This document shows positions 1 through 36,837 of a stretch of DNA of 64,000 nucleotides, piece after piece. Position 1 is the first letter of the stretch; each line of letters opens with the position of its first letter. This DNA is from Chrysemys picta bellii (lineage: Eukaryota; Chordata; Testudines; Emydidae). The notes below the pieces were generated by a model. The model was not told the origin of the DNA. It made no database searches and worked only from the letters and a program-made list of their open reading frames with translations. The position numbers and the translations under genes are program-made. The stretch lies in assembly GCF_011386835.1 (NCBI RefSeq), contig NC_088800.1, forward strand, positions 3,720,001-3,784,000, in the 5' to 3' direction.

Positions 1-119
1 CATGCACCATTCCCTGCTGGCCTCCATATCCAACCCCCCTCTGATAGGGCTTGGCCTCCAACCGCCATCCTTTCTCCCCTCATTCTCCCTCCTGCATCAC
101 ACCCCACCCTCATCTCCCT

Positions 120-1060
120 CCAGCTCTGGGTATCCTTCCACACCCCCTGAGCCACACCTCCCCCAACCCTCAGTCCCCCTCCACACACGCCAAGCCACAG
201 CCCCCCATACTCCTACAGCTCCCAACCCTCAGTCCCCCTCCACACACCGAGCCACACCTCCCCCAACCCTCAGTCCCCCTCCACACACCCCAAGCCACAG
301 CCCCCCATACTCCTACAGCTCCCAACCCTCAGTCCCCCTCCACACACCCCTGACCTCACCCAAACATCCCCTACAGCCCCCCAAACTATCCCCACACACG
401 CCCTAACCGCAGAACCCACAGCCCCCCACCCCTACCATTCCCCCAACTCAGTCCCCCTCCACACACCCCAAGCCACAGCCCCCCACCCCTACCATTCCCC
501 CAACTCAGTCCCCCTCCACACACCCCAAGCCACAGCCCCCATACCCCTACAGCTCCCCCAACCCTCAGTCACCCCATACCCCAAGCCACACACCCCCACC
601 CTCAGTCCCCCTCCACACACTGAGCCACAGCCCCCCATATCCCTACAGCTCCCCCACCACACACCCCAAGCCACAGCCCCCATATCCCTACAGCTCCCCC
701 CAATCCTCAGTCCCCCTCCACACACGCCAAGCCACAGCCCCCATACCCCTACAGCTCTCCCCAATCCTCAGTCCCCCTCCACACACCCCGAGCCACACCT
801 CCCCCAACCCTCAGTCCCCCTCCACACACCCTAAGCAACAGCCCCCCATACTCCTACAGCTCCCCCAACCCTCAGTCCCCCTCCACACACCCCTGACCTC
901 ACCCACACACACACCCTACAGCCCCCCCCCGAACTGTCCCCACACACACCCTAACCGCAGAACCCACAGTCCCCCTACCCAGAGCCCCCCCACCCCTCCC
1001 CCAAACCCTGTCCCCCCTCCACACACCCCCAACCGCAGAACCCACCGCTCCCCCCCTCAG
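120..1060. repeat. C-rich minisatellite with higher-order ~100-bp period
   Basis: The motif CAGTCCCCCTCCACAC recurs at 171, 230, 271, 330, 449, 506, 603, 708, 769, 812 and 873, with small changes. Spacing alternates 59/41/59 near the left end and 61/43/61 near the right end, so two subunits of about 60 and 42 bp form a higher-order unit of about 100-104 bp. Between the anchors run variants of AGCCACAGCCCCCCATAC and CCTACAGCTCCC. Towards 900-1060 it decays into general CCCC/CACA sequence that merges with the CpG-rich promoter. Long open frames here are low-complexity Pro/Ser/His-rich translations and not genes. It lies about 0.7 kb upstream of the ANP32A start codon. Confidence 0.85.
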
Positions 1061-1727
1061 TCCCACGTGCCTCCTGACCCCAGAACACCCCCCCCGCCCC
1101 AGCCCTCGGCCCCGCGCGCCGTTGTCCCTCAGCCGCCCGCCCCTTCCAAGCGCCTCCCCACCCCGTCGCGCCCACTTCTCCCCCCAGCCCCCTCCCCCCG
1201 GCGGCCCGCGCGCCATTTCTCTCACCACCACCCGCCGCGCCTCAGGGCCGCGCGCCGCGCCCCTCCCCCTCTAGCCCCGCTCCGCGCCCCACGGCCCCCA
1301 CAGCACCTCCCCCAGGCCCGGGGGGGGGGAGCGCTGGGCACCACGTCCCCACCATGGAGCCGCCGCCGCTCCTTCCCCATCCGCCACCAGCACCGAATGC
1401 TCCTCCGCTCGGACTCGGGCTGTCCCCTGGCCGGCTCCGCCGCTCCCCTATTGGCTCCCGCCGCCCCTTGCCCGCCCCATTGGCTCCGGCCGCCAGCTGC
1501 GGCGTCGCGGTTGGCCGATCCAGGTGTCAATCACGGCGGAGCCCCCGGGAGTGCCCGCCTCCGCTGTTATCAGGTTAGTGTTAGCCGCGGTGCTGGGGCT
1601 CGGGATTCCAAGCGGAGCTGGTTGAGCCCTCAAAGTCCCTCACCGCGCTGGGCTTTGGGGGGGTCTCCACTGGTGTCAATACAAAAGAGGAGCTGAGCAA
1701 AGCGAGAGACTCCTGCTAACCAGGGAC
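1060..1727 (+). promoter_or_regulatory. ANP32A: ANP32A CpG-island promoter and 5' UTR
   Basis: This stretch is very GC-rich with many CpG dinucleotides, unlike the surrounding AT-richer DNA. It contains two inverted CCAAT boxes (ATTGG at 1450-1454 and 1479-1483, each inside ATTGGCTCC, as bound by NF-Y) and GC boxes (CCGCCCC at 1461, CCCGCCCC at 1471, Sp1-type). I see no TATA box, as expected for a housekeeping CpG-island promoter with dispersed starts. The exact transcription start cannot be read from sequence; it is probably between about 1500 and 1650. Confidence 0.7.
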
Positions 1728-25920
<24,193 letters not shown>

Positions 25921-27207
25921 ACTGAATAACCTATTTTGAAAGTTTCCTATTGTGATTTGACTGTTTTTACCCTGTATTCTTCTCCCCTCCCTCCCCCCCC
26001 AACTTATTTTTTTTCTGATTGTAATGTTGCTGTGGGAATGAGAGGGAAAAGTGTTTTGGGTGGGCGAGGGAAAATACTATTTTTACTGCCACTCCTACTT
26101 TTCATTTTTAAATTTTTTTTGTCCCTTTTAGTTCCTGACTGTAAATGCAATAGTAAGTATAAACCAAGTGGCAATTTGTTTCTTATTATTGGAGTGGATA
26201 GTTTGACATCTTAAACTTAAGATCACTAGAAGGTATCCAAAGTAGGCATACAGTCTGTTTTGAGACCGCTAAATATCTCTGGTTGTTGGGATTTACCATC
26301 TCTGCCAGTCACTAAGCATATTGTAAGCATTTTTTCGGGGGGGATGCTGCAGATCTAGGCAAAGCATCCAGTCCACAGCAACAGGAGTGAGAATGGCATA
26401 TTGATAAAGTGATTTCTTTGTTGCCTGTTTGTGAATGACTGCCATTTTCAGCCAATGCTTTCCCTGCTTCTGTAGGTAACTCTTATTTTGCTGTTTGTAA
26501 ATAGTGACCAAATGTGTTTTTTGTTTTTCCTTTTGTTGAGTTCCTTTGGATCTGGTTTATGGGGTGACTACTTTGCAATCCCCCTCTGTGTGTTGTGTTT
26601 TGGGGGGTTTTCCTTTCTATTTTTTTTTTTTTTTTTTGGCCTGGGGTACAGCCAATACACTGAAAATGGCAGGCATTTAAATATATATATAAATATATAT
26701 AAAAAAGTGTTCCTAATTCCTGAGTTACTAGTGAAATGAATTTGAAAATTGTAATAAAAAAATGTTTCAACCCTTTTAAATAAGGTGTGTACTATTTTGG
26801 TCTGTAATATAGAACGACACTTAGTCAATTTGAAGTGATGAGAAACGACTTCCACTTGTGCTATATACTTTGAAAATTTTTACAAACCTAAATACAGGAG
26901 ACAGTACAGCATGTAGTGTAGAAGGTTTCTTTTCATACACGCAAGCACGAAATACTAATACAAAATTGTATTTTCTTACCTAGTGGAAGTCAGTAAAATG
27001 ACTGAAAATACCTAGTGAATGTACAGTTTTACTTTCATATCCCTCTTTAAAATAGCTTTAGAAGTGACTTGTATTTCCTAGTCAATATTTCATCTGTATA
27101 AATACATTTGCAAGTTTTTTTTTCCCCAGAAGAGCCAAACTTTTGAGTTTTATGTCTGTTTGTCATTGATGAATTTCAATAAATCTTTTTATACAATTTT
27201 TTTTTGT
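25921..27207 (+). other. ANP32A: ANP32A 3' UTR with two polyadenylation signals
   Basis: AT-rich, stop-filled sequence follows the TAA. AATAAA occurs at 26753-26758 and again at 27178-27183; the second is followed by a long T tract (about 27193-27207), a good downstream element, so the main 3' end is probably near 27200. T-rich and ATATATAA runs (26614-26705) are typical of AU-rich UTR sequence. A further AATAAA at 30534-30539 could serve a longer isoform, but nothing else supports it. Confidence 0.7.
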
Positions 27208-29257
27208 GGCTTATTTGAGTAAAATGGGCCACTGGGAATGAACTGCATACCTTAAACGATAACATTCTGTTGAATTCCCTGGTATTTTTAGTAGTCGCTT
27301 CATACATTTTCTTCTATAAAATTGCTCTAAGCCATGGTTGGGTGAAAGCAAGGGGATATTTTCACTTTAATGCAAATGAAGGTATGCTATCTTTATTTCT
27401 GAATGTTTGTTTATTTTTAAGTTGCCGATAAGGTGACTCTTACATTTTATCATGTTAATTTTTCCCATCAGTGGTCTGTCCTAGCCATATTAATCCAAGT
27501 CCAACAGAGATTGTTTTAGTTACCAGGGCTCTACATGTCAGTTGCTAGGCCAATCATTAGCAACGTTGGTGTGGTTTTTGCTTGCTAATGAATGAGATGA
27601 AGGTTCCTAGAAGTCCTCTTTTGTTTTTCATTGAAGATCCAAAGGAAAATCTGGCTTTCCTTTGTTGGGAAGGGGTTCTGTACCATAGATGTTTGGCGTA
27701 CAATGTTCATAAAAGGGATACACATAGAATGATGCAAGCTACCGAAGAGCACACGCACTCTAGCCACCTTTAAGAATGTGCCAGTTGCTTTACGTATAAC
27801 GGCATATTTGCAGGTAGGCAACGACACTATTTGCAGCATTTGTTTGTAAGGTGTTTCTTAAAGTACGTGAATGTAGAAGTGAATGTGACAGACACTGGGG
27901 TAATCTATATACTTTAAGTAAAATTGGTAAGTTTAAGGGCCAGATTCTTGCAACCAGAGCAGTTGTTGGGTCTAACTAACAAAACACCAGACGCCTCCAG
28001 AGCCTTATCTCCACTACAGCTGCTGTCTCTAAAACCAGATCAAGACAATCGGTGGGGATACTTGTGTCAAGTTCCCTAGTATAGATATGGCCTTGCACCA
28101 GTAAAACAGAATTTGGTCTGTTAACTTTACACCATTCTTCTAAAGCTAATTGCCTTCCTCTCGGCTGTTTCGTGATGGAACAGACTTGTGGGAGTTATAC
28201 AGAAGCAGAGTTTATAAAGGCTGATGGGACGTAAGTCAGTTTTGTTTGTTCCACTAGTAGTCCGTGTGCACCTACCAAACTTTGTTCTCTTGGAAAGTAA
28301 ATTAATTATTAAGAAATCATTGCAGAGGTAAGAAATTCCCAGTGATTCGTGATGCCAGAGGATGTGCATTGCATATATACACCCATAAAGTAAACATGTA
28401 CTGAGGTTATTACTTGGCACATGAAATAACGTTCCTGTGCACCAAGCATTGCATTTCCAGTTACTTGTTAATTGTTGAGGTCTGTTTTTAAAAAAACCAA
28501 AAGCTTTCCACCACAGCGCGGGAGGGAAGGGGGACCCAACCGCTTTCTTAGTCTGGGACTGCATCCATTAAAGTCGAAGGGTAGAAGATCTGTCTGAAAA
28601 TGTATTGTGACATTGTCTTGGAGTTCACTGTATTATATCTTGCAGTGTCCTTATCTTATAAAGACAGCAGTTTGGCCAGTGAATGGAGCATTTGGTAGCC
28701 AGATCCTTGTGGATGATTTTGGCAAACTTAGTAAAATGTTTGTGGTGGTTTGTTTTGTGAATATTTTATATATAAATGCAGTAAATAGACTTTTACCAGA
28801 CTTTGCTAGCAGGATCGTTCTTGGCCCCCCATCTCCTCCTCCTTGTTTACTATAACCGATTTCAACAGGGAAATACCATGTGTACCTGAAGTTCTCCTGG
28901 TGGAGATGAGACCTGAAGTTTCATGTCACTCAGATCTTAAGTTGTTTTTTTTTTTTTCTTTCAATTGTTGAATCTTCCCTACTAAACACTTAGCATCTTT
29001 AATAGGGTTCAATCTTGCAGTTCCTGTGAACAAGACAGAGTTCCTATTGGTTTCAGTGATTGTTGCTTAGATAAGGACTGCTGGGTCAGCTCTGTAGTTG
29101 GGACATCACTATCTTTTCACTCACCAACACGGACGCTTTCCAGGTCATCAAATGAGTGTCACACGCGCATCTTCTGTCTTCAAAGAGTTTACATGGACTT
29201 GCTTTTCTTTATGTACCTCAAATATACGCACCATATGGAGAATACTTCACACTAAGG

Positions 29258-29482
29258 ATATGTCTACACTACCCACCGGATCGGTGGGCAGCGATCGATC
29301 CAGTGGGGGTCGATTTATCGTGTCTAGTTTAGACACGATAAATCGACCCCCGAGTGCTCTCCCGTCAACTCCTGTACTCCTCCTCCGTCGAGAGGCGCAG
29401 GCGGAGTCGACGGGGGAGCGGCCGCAGTCGATTCACTGCAGTGAAGACACCACGGTAAGTAGATCTAAGTACGTTGACTTAC
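29258..29482. mobile_element. hAT-like MITE, right end missing
   Basis: It starts AAGGATATGTCTACACTACC, a terminal sequence I recall from a common turtle hAT-like family, and continues with GATCGATCCAGTGGGGGTCG, a perfect internal palindrome (29305-29351), GGAGTCGACGGGGGAGCGGC and GGTAAGTAGATCTAAG. The usual mirror-image right terminus (TGTAGACATA) is absent, so this copy is truncated. CpG density is high compared with the flanks. Confidence 0.65.
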
Positions 29483-30582
29483 CAGGTCACTTGTTTGGGG
29501 GCCTAATTTTTGACACTCCTTGAGCAGGTTAATAAATGGCAAGTGATTTAAGAACTTCCTGTTCTGTTAACCATTTCACTCAAGCAATCTGGAATTTGGC
29601 CAGTAAGTGCTAATATAAGGCCTGGTTCTACAGTCATGATGCAGCAACTCCCATTGAAGTCAACATCAGTGGTACTTATGTTCCAGTAAGCCTGCATCCA
29701 GGAGCAGACCATTCCAGTTTGCTTAACACTTGGATCTTTCAATTCCAGGTGCTAAAGGATTTAATCACACCAGAATTCACTGTTTTACAGGACTATTGTA
29801 CTCTAAAATGTCACGATGCCCCCTACAGGTCTTACCATTGTCTGATTTGTACTCTCTCTTACTGCATTACTAGATCGTATTGTTGTAAATATGACGGGAG
29901 AGAGAATTTGGCTCTATTGCTCTGTCCTTACATCTTGTGTACTAGATGTAGAAACAAGCTTGTCTAATACAAAGAATCTTGCATAAAATTAGATTGGGGA
30001 TTGCCTTCATCCCACTGGTTTGTACAGTCGTGGGTGACTCCTAGCACAAGTACTTATTTTGCTATGTGGGATAACTACTTGATAGTTCTTATTCCTGATT
30101 GAACTTTGTCAAGGGTGTTCTGTTTGGCTTAAACTTCATTGCCAAAAGTAAACCTGGAAACTCTCCATATCCAGGAGTTCCTTCAGTGTTTTGCAATTCA
30201 GTATTGTCTCTTGCGTATTCGGCCAGGTCCTCGAAAAGCCCAGCCGTCCTTTTCATGGGCACAATTTCCATCCACAGTGCATTGCATCCTTCTTTTGAAG
30301 AATACCTCCGCCTAATTGTGGTTGCACTTGAGGTGCTTAGAAGTGCAAGTACTTTATTTCATGCCCAGAATCATCTCTGCAACAGAAAATTCAGTCTGCA
30401 AATGCTTTCTGAAAATGTAGTCCTAACTATTGCACTAGGCGCTTGAGATTGCATCATAGCCTCCGTGTTGAATTTCCTTGCTTTTGGCAGTTAAGTCTAG
30501 TCCTTGTTTATGTAAGTTATTTTGTTAATGTTAAATAAAAGAAAATCTTAACTGACTTCATGGCCGTTGGACTGACCCGGAG

Positions 30583-30887
30583 TATAATAGAACCTCAGAG
30601 TTACGAACTCACCAGTCAGCCACATAATTCATTTGGAACTGGAAGTACACAATCAGGGAGCAGCAGAGAGAGATTTTTAAAAAAAGCAAATACAGTACTG
30701 TTCAATGTAAACTACTAAAAAAAATAAAGGGAAAGCAGCATTTTTCGTTTGCATAGTAAAGTTTCAAATATGTATTCAGTCCAATGTTCAGTTGTAAACT
30801 TTTTTGAAAGAAACACCATAATATTTTGTTCAGAGTTACGAACAACCTCCATTCCTGACGTGTTTGTAACTCTGAGGTTCTACTGTA
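30583..30887. mobile_element. Mariner-like MITE, 305 bp including TA flanks
   Basis: The left end TATAATAGAACCTCAGAG pairs with the right end CTCTGAGGTTCTACTGTA over about 26 bp, extending into GTTACGAAC/GTTTGTAAC, with a few mismatches. Both ends include TA, the target of Tc1/mariner elements. The interior is A-rich and non-coding. Confidence 0.75.
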
Positions 30888-31664
30888 GATGGTAGCAGAA
30901 TAGATTTTATCATAGCTTCTTCTGACTTGACCCAATGTCGGTGGAAAAGCTATGGTCCCTATCTTGCATCAGATGAGGATCTCTTTCATTGACCGCTTCT
31001 CTGCATGTGGCCGTGCTATTGCATTATTTAGTTTTAAATCTCTGATGTCATGTGCAGTATAGCAGGGACTTTAAAAGAGTCATCCTTTCTGAATTTTCTT
31101 TTCTAAATGGATAATTGCAAAGTGTATCTGTGTCTAGCCAGGGTATGGCACAATCAAGATTTCAGTTTAAAAAAAACAACAACCCTGATTTTCCCATTGG
31201 CAGGAAAACAAAATAGCCATGAAAATAATTTATCTACTCTATCAACACCTTTACAAATCTAATTCTTAAAAAGCTTCAGGGTTGACTACTTATCCCAAGA
31301 TTCACTGTGCTAATTAAACTGACAATTTATAAGCCTCTGCATTAGGGTCTTCTAGTGGAATATTTACTTGCTGCACTCGTCCATCCAGCAGTACTGCGGA
31401 TTAACTTTATTTTTATGAAATCCTTAACTACCCAGCATTACTAGTATTTAGTTTTAGGTTCTGTAGTGCATGGAAAGAAAACCAAGTCTGCAAGTCTTGA
31501 CCAAGGTGATGTTGACCAAACTACAGCATGCACCAATTAAAACACAGCAATCACTGCATTTTGTGTGGTGGCTTAATAGTAGAATGACTTGGTCATTCAT
31601 ATTTCTGGTATCCTGCAAGGAGCATTCCCTTGGTTTTTGATAATGCGTTCTTGTGGCTGAATTA

Positions 31665-31905
31665 CTAATGCCAGAAGGAACCATTCCATCTAGTCTGACT
31701 TGCATATCACAGGCCATTAAACTTCAGAGTTACCCCTGTATTGAGCCCAAGAACTTGTTTTGGCTAAAGCCTATCTTCTATAAAGGCATCTAGTCTTGAT
31801 TTGAAGACATCAACAGATGGAGAATCTACCACTTTCCCCGATAGTTTGTTCAATAGTTAATCACCCTTATCGTTAAAATCTTCTCTGTTTAGTGATGCCC
31901 CAGGG
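31665..31905 (-). mobile_element. CR1 LINE 3' fragment, antisense
   Basis: AGAAGGAACCATTCCATCTA, GTCTGACTTGCATATCACAG, and AGTTAATCACCCTTATCGTT read as the reverse complement of a CR1 3' end with its UTR on the left. It carries no open frame and is diverged. Confidence 0.65.
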
Positions 31906-33894
31906 CCTGAACCTGCATACTCTGACAGCATAGCATTTTGGCAAAAAGTAGAAAATCTCTGTCCGCTAGTTTGGTTTGTGTGCAGGACAATTGTATAACC
32001 TCACGTACTTGGCAAAAAAGGCATTTCTGCAGATTTGTGACATCTCTAAAAATAGCTGTTTTTAAATCTTGCACTTCAATTGAAATGGATCATTCTATGC
32101 CGAAACTTAGTTGCTTAAGATTTCTAAGAAGTCAGGATTGATAAGCAATTCAGTACATGAAGTAAAACGGTGGATGTTCACAGCCCACAAAATTGAGGAA
32201 CAGCATTGAAAATCTTTCTTTAATACCTGAGAATCACTTTTACTTATTTAGTTATCCAATTGCATGGAGATCTCCATCCTAATGTGTGAATGCCTCGCCA
32301 TTTTTCCAGCTTTATGCTGGCCACAATCTTTTAACTATTGATTTTCATGCTTACACTAGACCTATCATTTTAAATAATATATTTGAGAGGTGCATCACAT
32401 GAGCATTGACCTTGCAGTCGGAAGTTTGATGGGCTGGCAGTGGCCGTTTCAGCACTGATGGGGAAGACTTTAATCAGTGTTTGGACAGCAGTGAATGGAG
32501 GACTGTGTAGTTATTTGTATGAGAGTAGTCTCTGGATGCCACAAACAGTAAAGGACAGCCCAATCCCTGAAGAGCTTACAATTCTGCATCTTTGATTGTA
32601 TTTCTGATTGAACACAACCCTTTCTAAAGCAGGTTTACTCCAATATTTACCGATGGCCAGTGACTCTTGCCTCTCCCTGAGCCCCTAAGCACACCAAGCT
32701 GTGGAAGCCAAAGACAATAGCTAGCTATCAGCGTCAGCTACTGTGGGTCAGTAACAGATGTTTAATTGTAAAGGTTGAAGCAGAAATGACTCTAACAACT
32801 GTCGTGGCTGATGCATATTGGGAAATCTGAGATTCCAGCAGCCCCTTCTTGCTTCCGTGTCTCAGTGCAACATCATCTGCAAGGCTCTGAGTGTGTAAAG
32901 TTCCTGCTATTTCATGGCAGTTCTGAATAGGGTCACTCCTAGCTCTGATATCCTGGCCCCATTCCAGGTCGGGAGCTTACATTCTGCCTGTACAAATGGC
33001 CTCTGAAATGTAGTTGGAAGCAGCCCTCTTCCCACTTCCCTCCCAGAACAGTGGTGGGGCTTTGCTGCGCGCTGTTGAACGTTTCCCTGTTAATAGTGGG
33101 CGGAGCAATCGTGTATATCGTTTCATTTGCCAAGGCCCTTGGCTTCGAGATGAAAGTCATTCTAACACAAGACGACTCCTCTTATTCATAAGAACTGTTT
33201 GAAGGAAAGGGGGATGGATATCTTATTGTAGCAACCACAACTGTAAATGGGTAACATTTCTTTTTTTTTAAATAGCGTGTTTTAGATGAGGGTAACAGAG
33301 ACCCAACCCTCCCCATCTAATATCACAAGACACCTGTTAGTGGGCATCAAGCTGTTAAAAAGAGTACCAGCAACCTTTAGTACAATGTTTGTAGTTAACA
33401 AGCTACAGTTCTGTGCCCTTTTTGCTAGTGAACTTGAAGATTGTTTTCCTCTCTCTGCTTCTCCCAATAAGTCCCTGTTGTTTTTCTAATAATATTTTGA
33501 CTACCGTTGTATTTAGTTTGGCGTTTATTGCTTTCCCCTAAGAAGTGTTTTGTCTAAACATTTTGTTACAGGAAAAGTAACAGCAGTTTTATTGAATCTT
33601 TGTTTTATTCCTTATATTGCCAGGCCAATAAAAACTGGTAATGAATTTTTGGCAACATGTACAATTTTTGTTATGATTTTTATTTTCCATTATACTTCGC
33701 CATACTGTAGTATATAAATAACAGAGAGGTAGTGCCCTTCAGCCTCACCAGCTTACTAAACTGAGCCGTGTCAGTTGATAGAAAACCCCTAAACTCCCGC
33801 AAGATGCACCCAGGAGGCAAACAATTGCATATCCAATTATTCTGCAGCCACTACTTTTACCACAACTTTTAAAGAAAGAAGTACATTTCTGAGC

Positions 33895-34530
33895 TAAGAA
33901 CATAAGAAGGCCCATTGGCCTGACCAAATATGGCCAATCTAATCCAGTATCCTGTCTCTTGATAGTAGCCAGTGCCAGATACTTCAGAGGGAATGAACCG
34001 AGCAGGGCAATTTATCGCATGATCCATTGTCTGTTGTCCAGTCCCAACTTCTGGCAGTCAGAGTCACAGACAGAGCATGGGGTTGCATCCCTGACCATCT
34101 TTGCTAATAGCCATTGCTGGACCTATCCTCCAGGGACTTATCTAATTCTTTTTTTGAACCCAGTTTTACTTTTGGCCTTCACAATGGCGTGAGTTCTACA
34201 GGGTGACTGTGCGTTGTGGAAAGAAGTACTTCCGTATATTTGTTTTAAACCTTCTGCATGTTAATTTCATTAGGTGACCCCTGGTTCTTACATTGTGTGA
34301 AGAGGTAAACACCACTTTTTCTCCAGGCCATTCGTGACTTTATGGCCCTCTGCTATATCCCTCTAAGCTGACCAGTCCCCGTCATCTTAATCTCTCCTCA
34401 TATAGAAGTTGTTCCATTTCCCCATCCCACCCCAGTCACTTTTGTTGCCCTTCTCTGTACTTCTTCCAATTCTAATACATCTTTTTTGAGCTGGGGTGAC
34501 CAGAACTGCACTTCATAGTCAACATTTCAT
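33895..34530 (-). mobile_element. CR1 LINE 3' end, antisense
   Basis: It begins TAAGAACATAAGAAGGCCCA, the reverse complement of the CR1 3' terminus, and continues through ATCCAGTATCCTGTCTCTTG, TTCTTTTTTTGAACCCAG and TGACCCCTGGTTCTTAC. It ends in the reverse complement of a reverse-transcriptase tail (TTGCCCTTCTCTGTACTTC, GACCAGAACTGCAC). CR1 is the dominant LINE of turtles, crocodilians and birds. Confidence 0.8.
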
Positions 34531-34904
34531 TCTTTATTCCTATTGGATGGCCTCTGGCATGTATGGAGAGCATCAGGAGCTGAATGGAACATCTAGGTTG
34601 ATACTGGCTAAATTCACCAGCTGGATATTTCTGGCATAACAATCTGTGCCAACGGCAAGGTTAGTGTTGGCACATAGGTGGTCATAATTAAAGCTTTCAT
34701 GCTAGAACCTTAGAGGGGAGATGCACAAAGACAAAGTTAGGTGCCCAACTCCCATTGACTTTCAGTGGTACTTGGTCACAAAACTCTCCGCTGTAGCTTT
34801 GAAAATCTCACTACTAGATATTTGGGGAACGTTACACTTGGTGTATTTGCTTTGATCTCACTGTAGACTCAAAAAAGCCAACAGTGAATCACCTTAGACT
34901 TGTG

Positions 34905-35095
34905 ACAGCTCATCTAATAGAAATTGTTCCTGTGGTGGATTACCCTCACTGTTAGACAGGAGGGCTGTATTTCTAATTTGAATTTATCTAGCTCCAGCTT
35001 CCAGACACTGGATTTTGTTATGCGTTTGTCTGCTAGATTCGGGAGCCCTCTACTATCGGAAATCTTCTTTCTAAGTAGGTATTATTAGCCAGGAT
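34905..35095 (-). mobile_element. CR1 LINE fragment, antisense
   Basis: TCATCTAATAGAAATTGTTC and ATTTGAATTTATCTAGCTCC, followed by TGTCTGCTAGATTCGGGAGC, match the wording of the antisense CR1 tail seen again at 50.2 kb. It may be part of the same old insertion as the neighbouring fragments. Confidence 0.55.
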
Positions 35096-36231
35096 GGGTA
35101 AGGAATGGTGTCCTAAGCTCTTCATGTCTGAGCTTTCCCATGCCTGAAGGTTTTACTGTCCCAGCTCTACGTAATTTCCATGATCACCCTGCAGGCCCGC
35201 TTCCAACAGTATGGGTGCATTTTTCTCTGAAACTTGATTTTGTCCAGTCTGATCAAAGTGCTCAAAAATGGGAACTTCCACTTTAAATAGTATTGGGGGC
35301 GGGGGGATGGGACAATGAAGAGGTTTTAAGAAAAGTGAGGAAAATCTGAATTGTTTGAGAGATGGAGATTTGGGGGGGAGGGGGAAGTGGAAAGTTTGTT
35401 TGTTTGGCCTAGAAATTTCAAAGGTAGTTTAGCAGGTTTTATATTTTACAAATTATTTATTGCCAAATTAGGGGCTACAGAGCATAGTTTATCCTCTGAC
35501 AAATCTTTAGGTTTCTCTATAGGTCTAATCAACACATGCAGTCTAAATAGTTGGACTAACTTTGGAAACTCTTCCCAAGGTCTGGCGGACTCTGTGTTTA
35601 GATATGCATGAGAAGCAGTACAGCTACTAGACATCTGAAATGCTGTGTAGCGTGGTGTTTGGGTACACAACTCTGATACCGGAGTCTGTCTTCAAGTCCC
35701 TTGTAAAACCAAAGTTTGGAATTTGGTCCTGCAGCCATGGATAGCTTTAAAGAATATGTGCACTAGCTGCCCGAGGAGGGTCTATGTATCTGTACAGTAT
35801 TTAATCTGAATACAAGAGCACGGAGGCTGAACACAGGAAAAAATGAAGATAAAGCTTCCAATGGCACACAGGGGCAAAGCTGTTGAGATGATGAGCTGGG
35901 GCTGAATGGCTCTTTGCTGTGCAGATAGAGGGGGAGAGATGGTGTCATTGGCAAAGAGACTAACTTAGTCATAGACTCAAATCCCCAAACTCAGATTGTG
36001 TCTTGAATCCCCGCATGGTAGGGATTGGCTAATTTCAGCACACTGGGGAGTGGGGCCTTCAGGCAGTACCAGAATAGAAATATTTAGTATTAATACTGAA
36101 TTGGACAAGAGGAAGGCCTGAGGCTTGAGGAAACTGACAGTAGGACAACCCTCTACTACCCACCTCAACAGCTGTCCCAGCTCCCAAATCCTCTCCCCTA
36201 GTTCCCATATATCACTCTTGTGCTGCCACAT

Positions 36232-36604
36232 CATAGACTATCAGGGTTGGAAGGGACCTCAGGAGGTCATCTAGTCCAACCCCCTGCTCAAAGCAGGACC
36301 AATCCCCAACTAAATCATCCCAGCCCGGGCTCTGTCAAGCCTGACCTTAAAAACCTCTAAGGAAGGAGATTTCACCACTTCCCTAGGTAATCCATTCCAG
36401 TGCTTCACCACCCTCCTCGTGAAAAAGTTTTTCCTAATATCCAACCTCGACCTCTCCCACTTGCAACTTGAGACCATTGCTCCTTGTTCTGTCAGCTGGT
36501 ACCACCGAGAACAGTCTAGATCCATCCTCTTTGGGACCCCCTTTCAGGTAGTTGAAAGCAGCTATCAAATTCTTGACACGGTCTTCCGTTTCCAAGCAGA
36601 ATAG
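36232..36604 (-). mobile_element. CR1 LINE 3' end, antisense, fairly young
   Basis: CATAGACTATCAGGGTTGGA, then AGGGACCTCAGGAGGTCATC, TAGTCCAACCCCCTGCTCAA and AAAGTTTTTCCTAATATCCA, is the familiar reverse complement of a CR1 3' end. The - strand frame at 36525-36310 is the residual ORF2 tail (WNGLPREVV motif). It is better preserved than most CR1 copies here. Confidence 0.85.
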
Positions 36605-36816
36605 ATCCCTCGATGGCTTAGATCCTTCTAGTTTAGCATCAGATGATGAAACCTTGCAGATTTATGCCAGGAGAGTGCAAGTCCCAGCCTTTACTTTGGT
36701 GCTTGAAACAAAAAACCCTGGAACCAATAGTGCCCTGCTGTTATTTCCTACTGACCCTTTCTCACTGCCACGGTCCACGCCACTTACCTCCTCCATGTGG
36801 ATGTCTTATACAGGAG

Positions 36817-36837
36817 GGCCTGCCTGCCTGCCTGCCT
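36817..36837. repeat. (CCTG)n microsatellite
   Basis: Five consecutive GCCT units (CCTGCCTGCCTGCCTGCC). Confidence 0.8.

Noticed and set aside
2..406. Tandem repeat at the left edge as a possible CRISPR array
   Set aside because: Units are imperfect, spacers are themselves repeated, and the genome is vertebrate; it is a minisatellite.
1067..1696. 209-codon open frame on the + strand upstream of ANP32A
   Set aside because: It is a Pro/Arg/Ala-rich translation of the CpG-island promoter and 5' UTR; it is not homologous to anything recognisable and is out of keeping with the ANP32A start at 1728.
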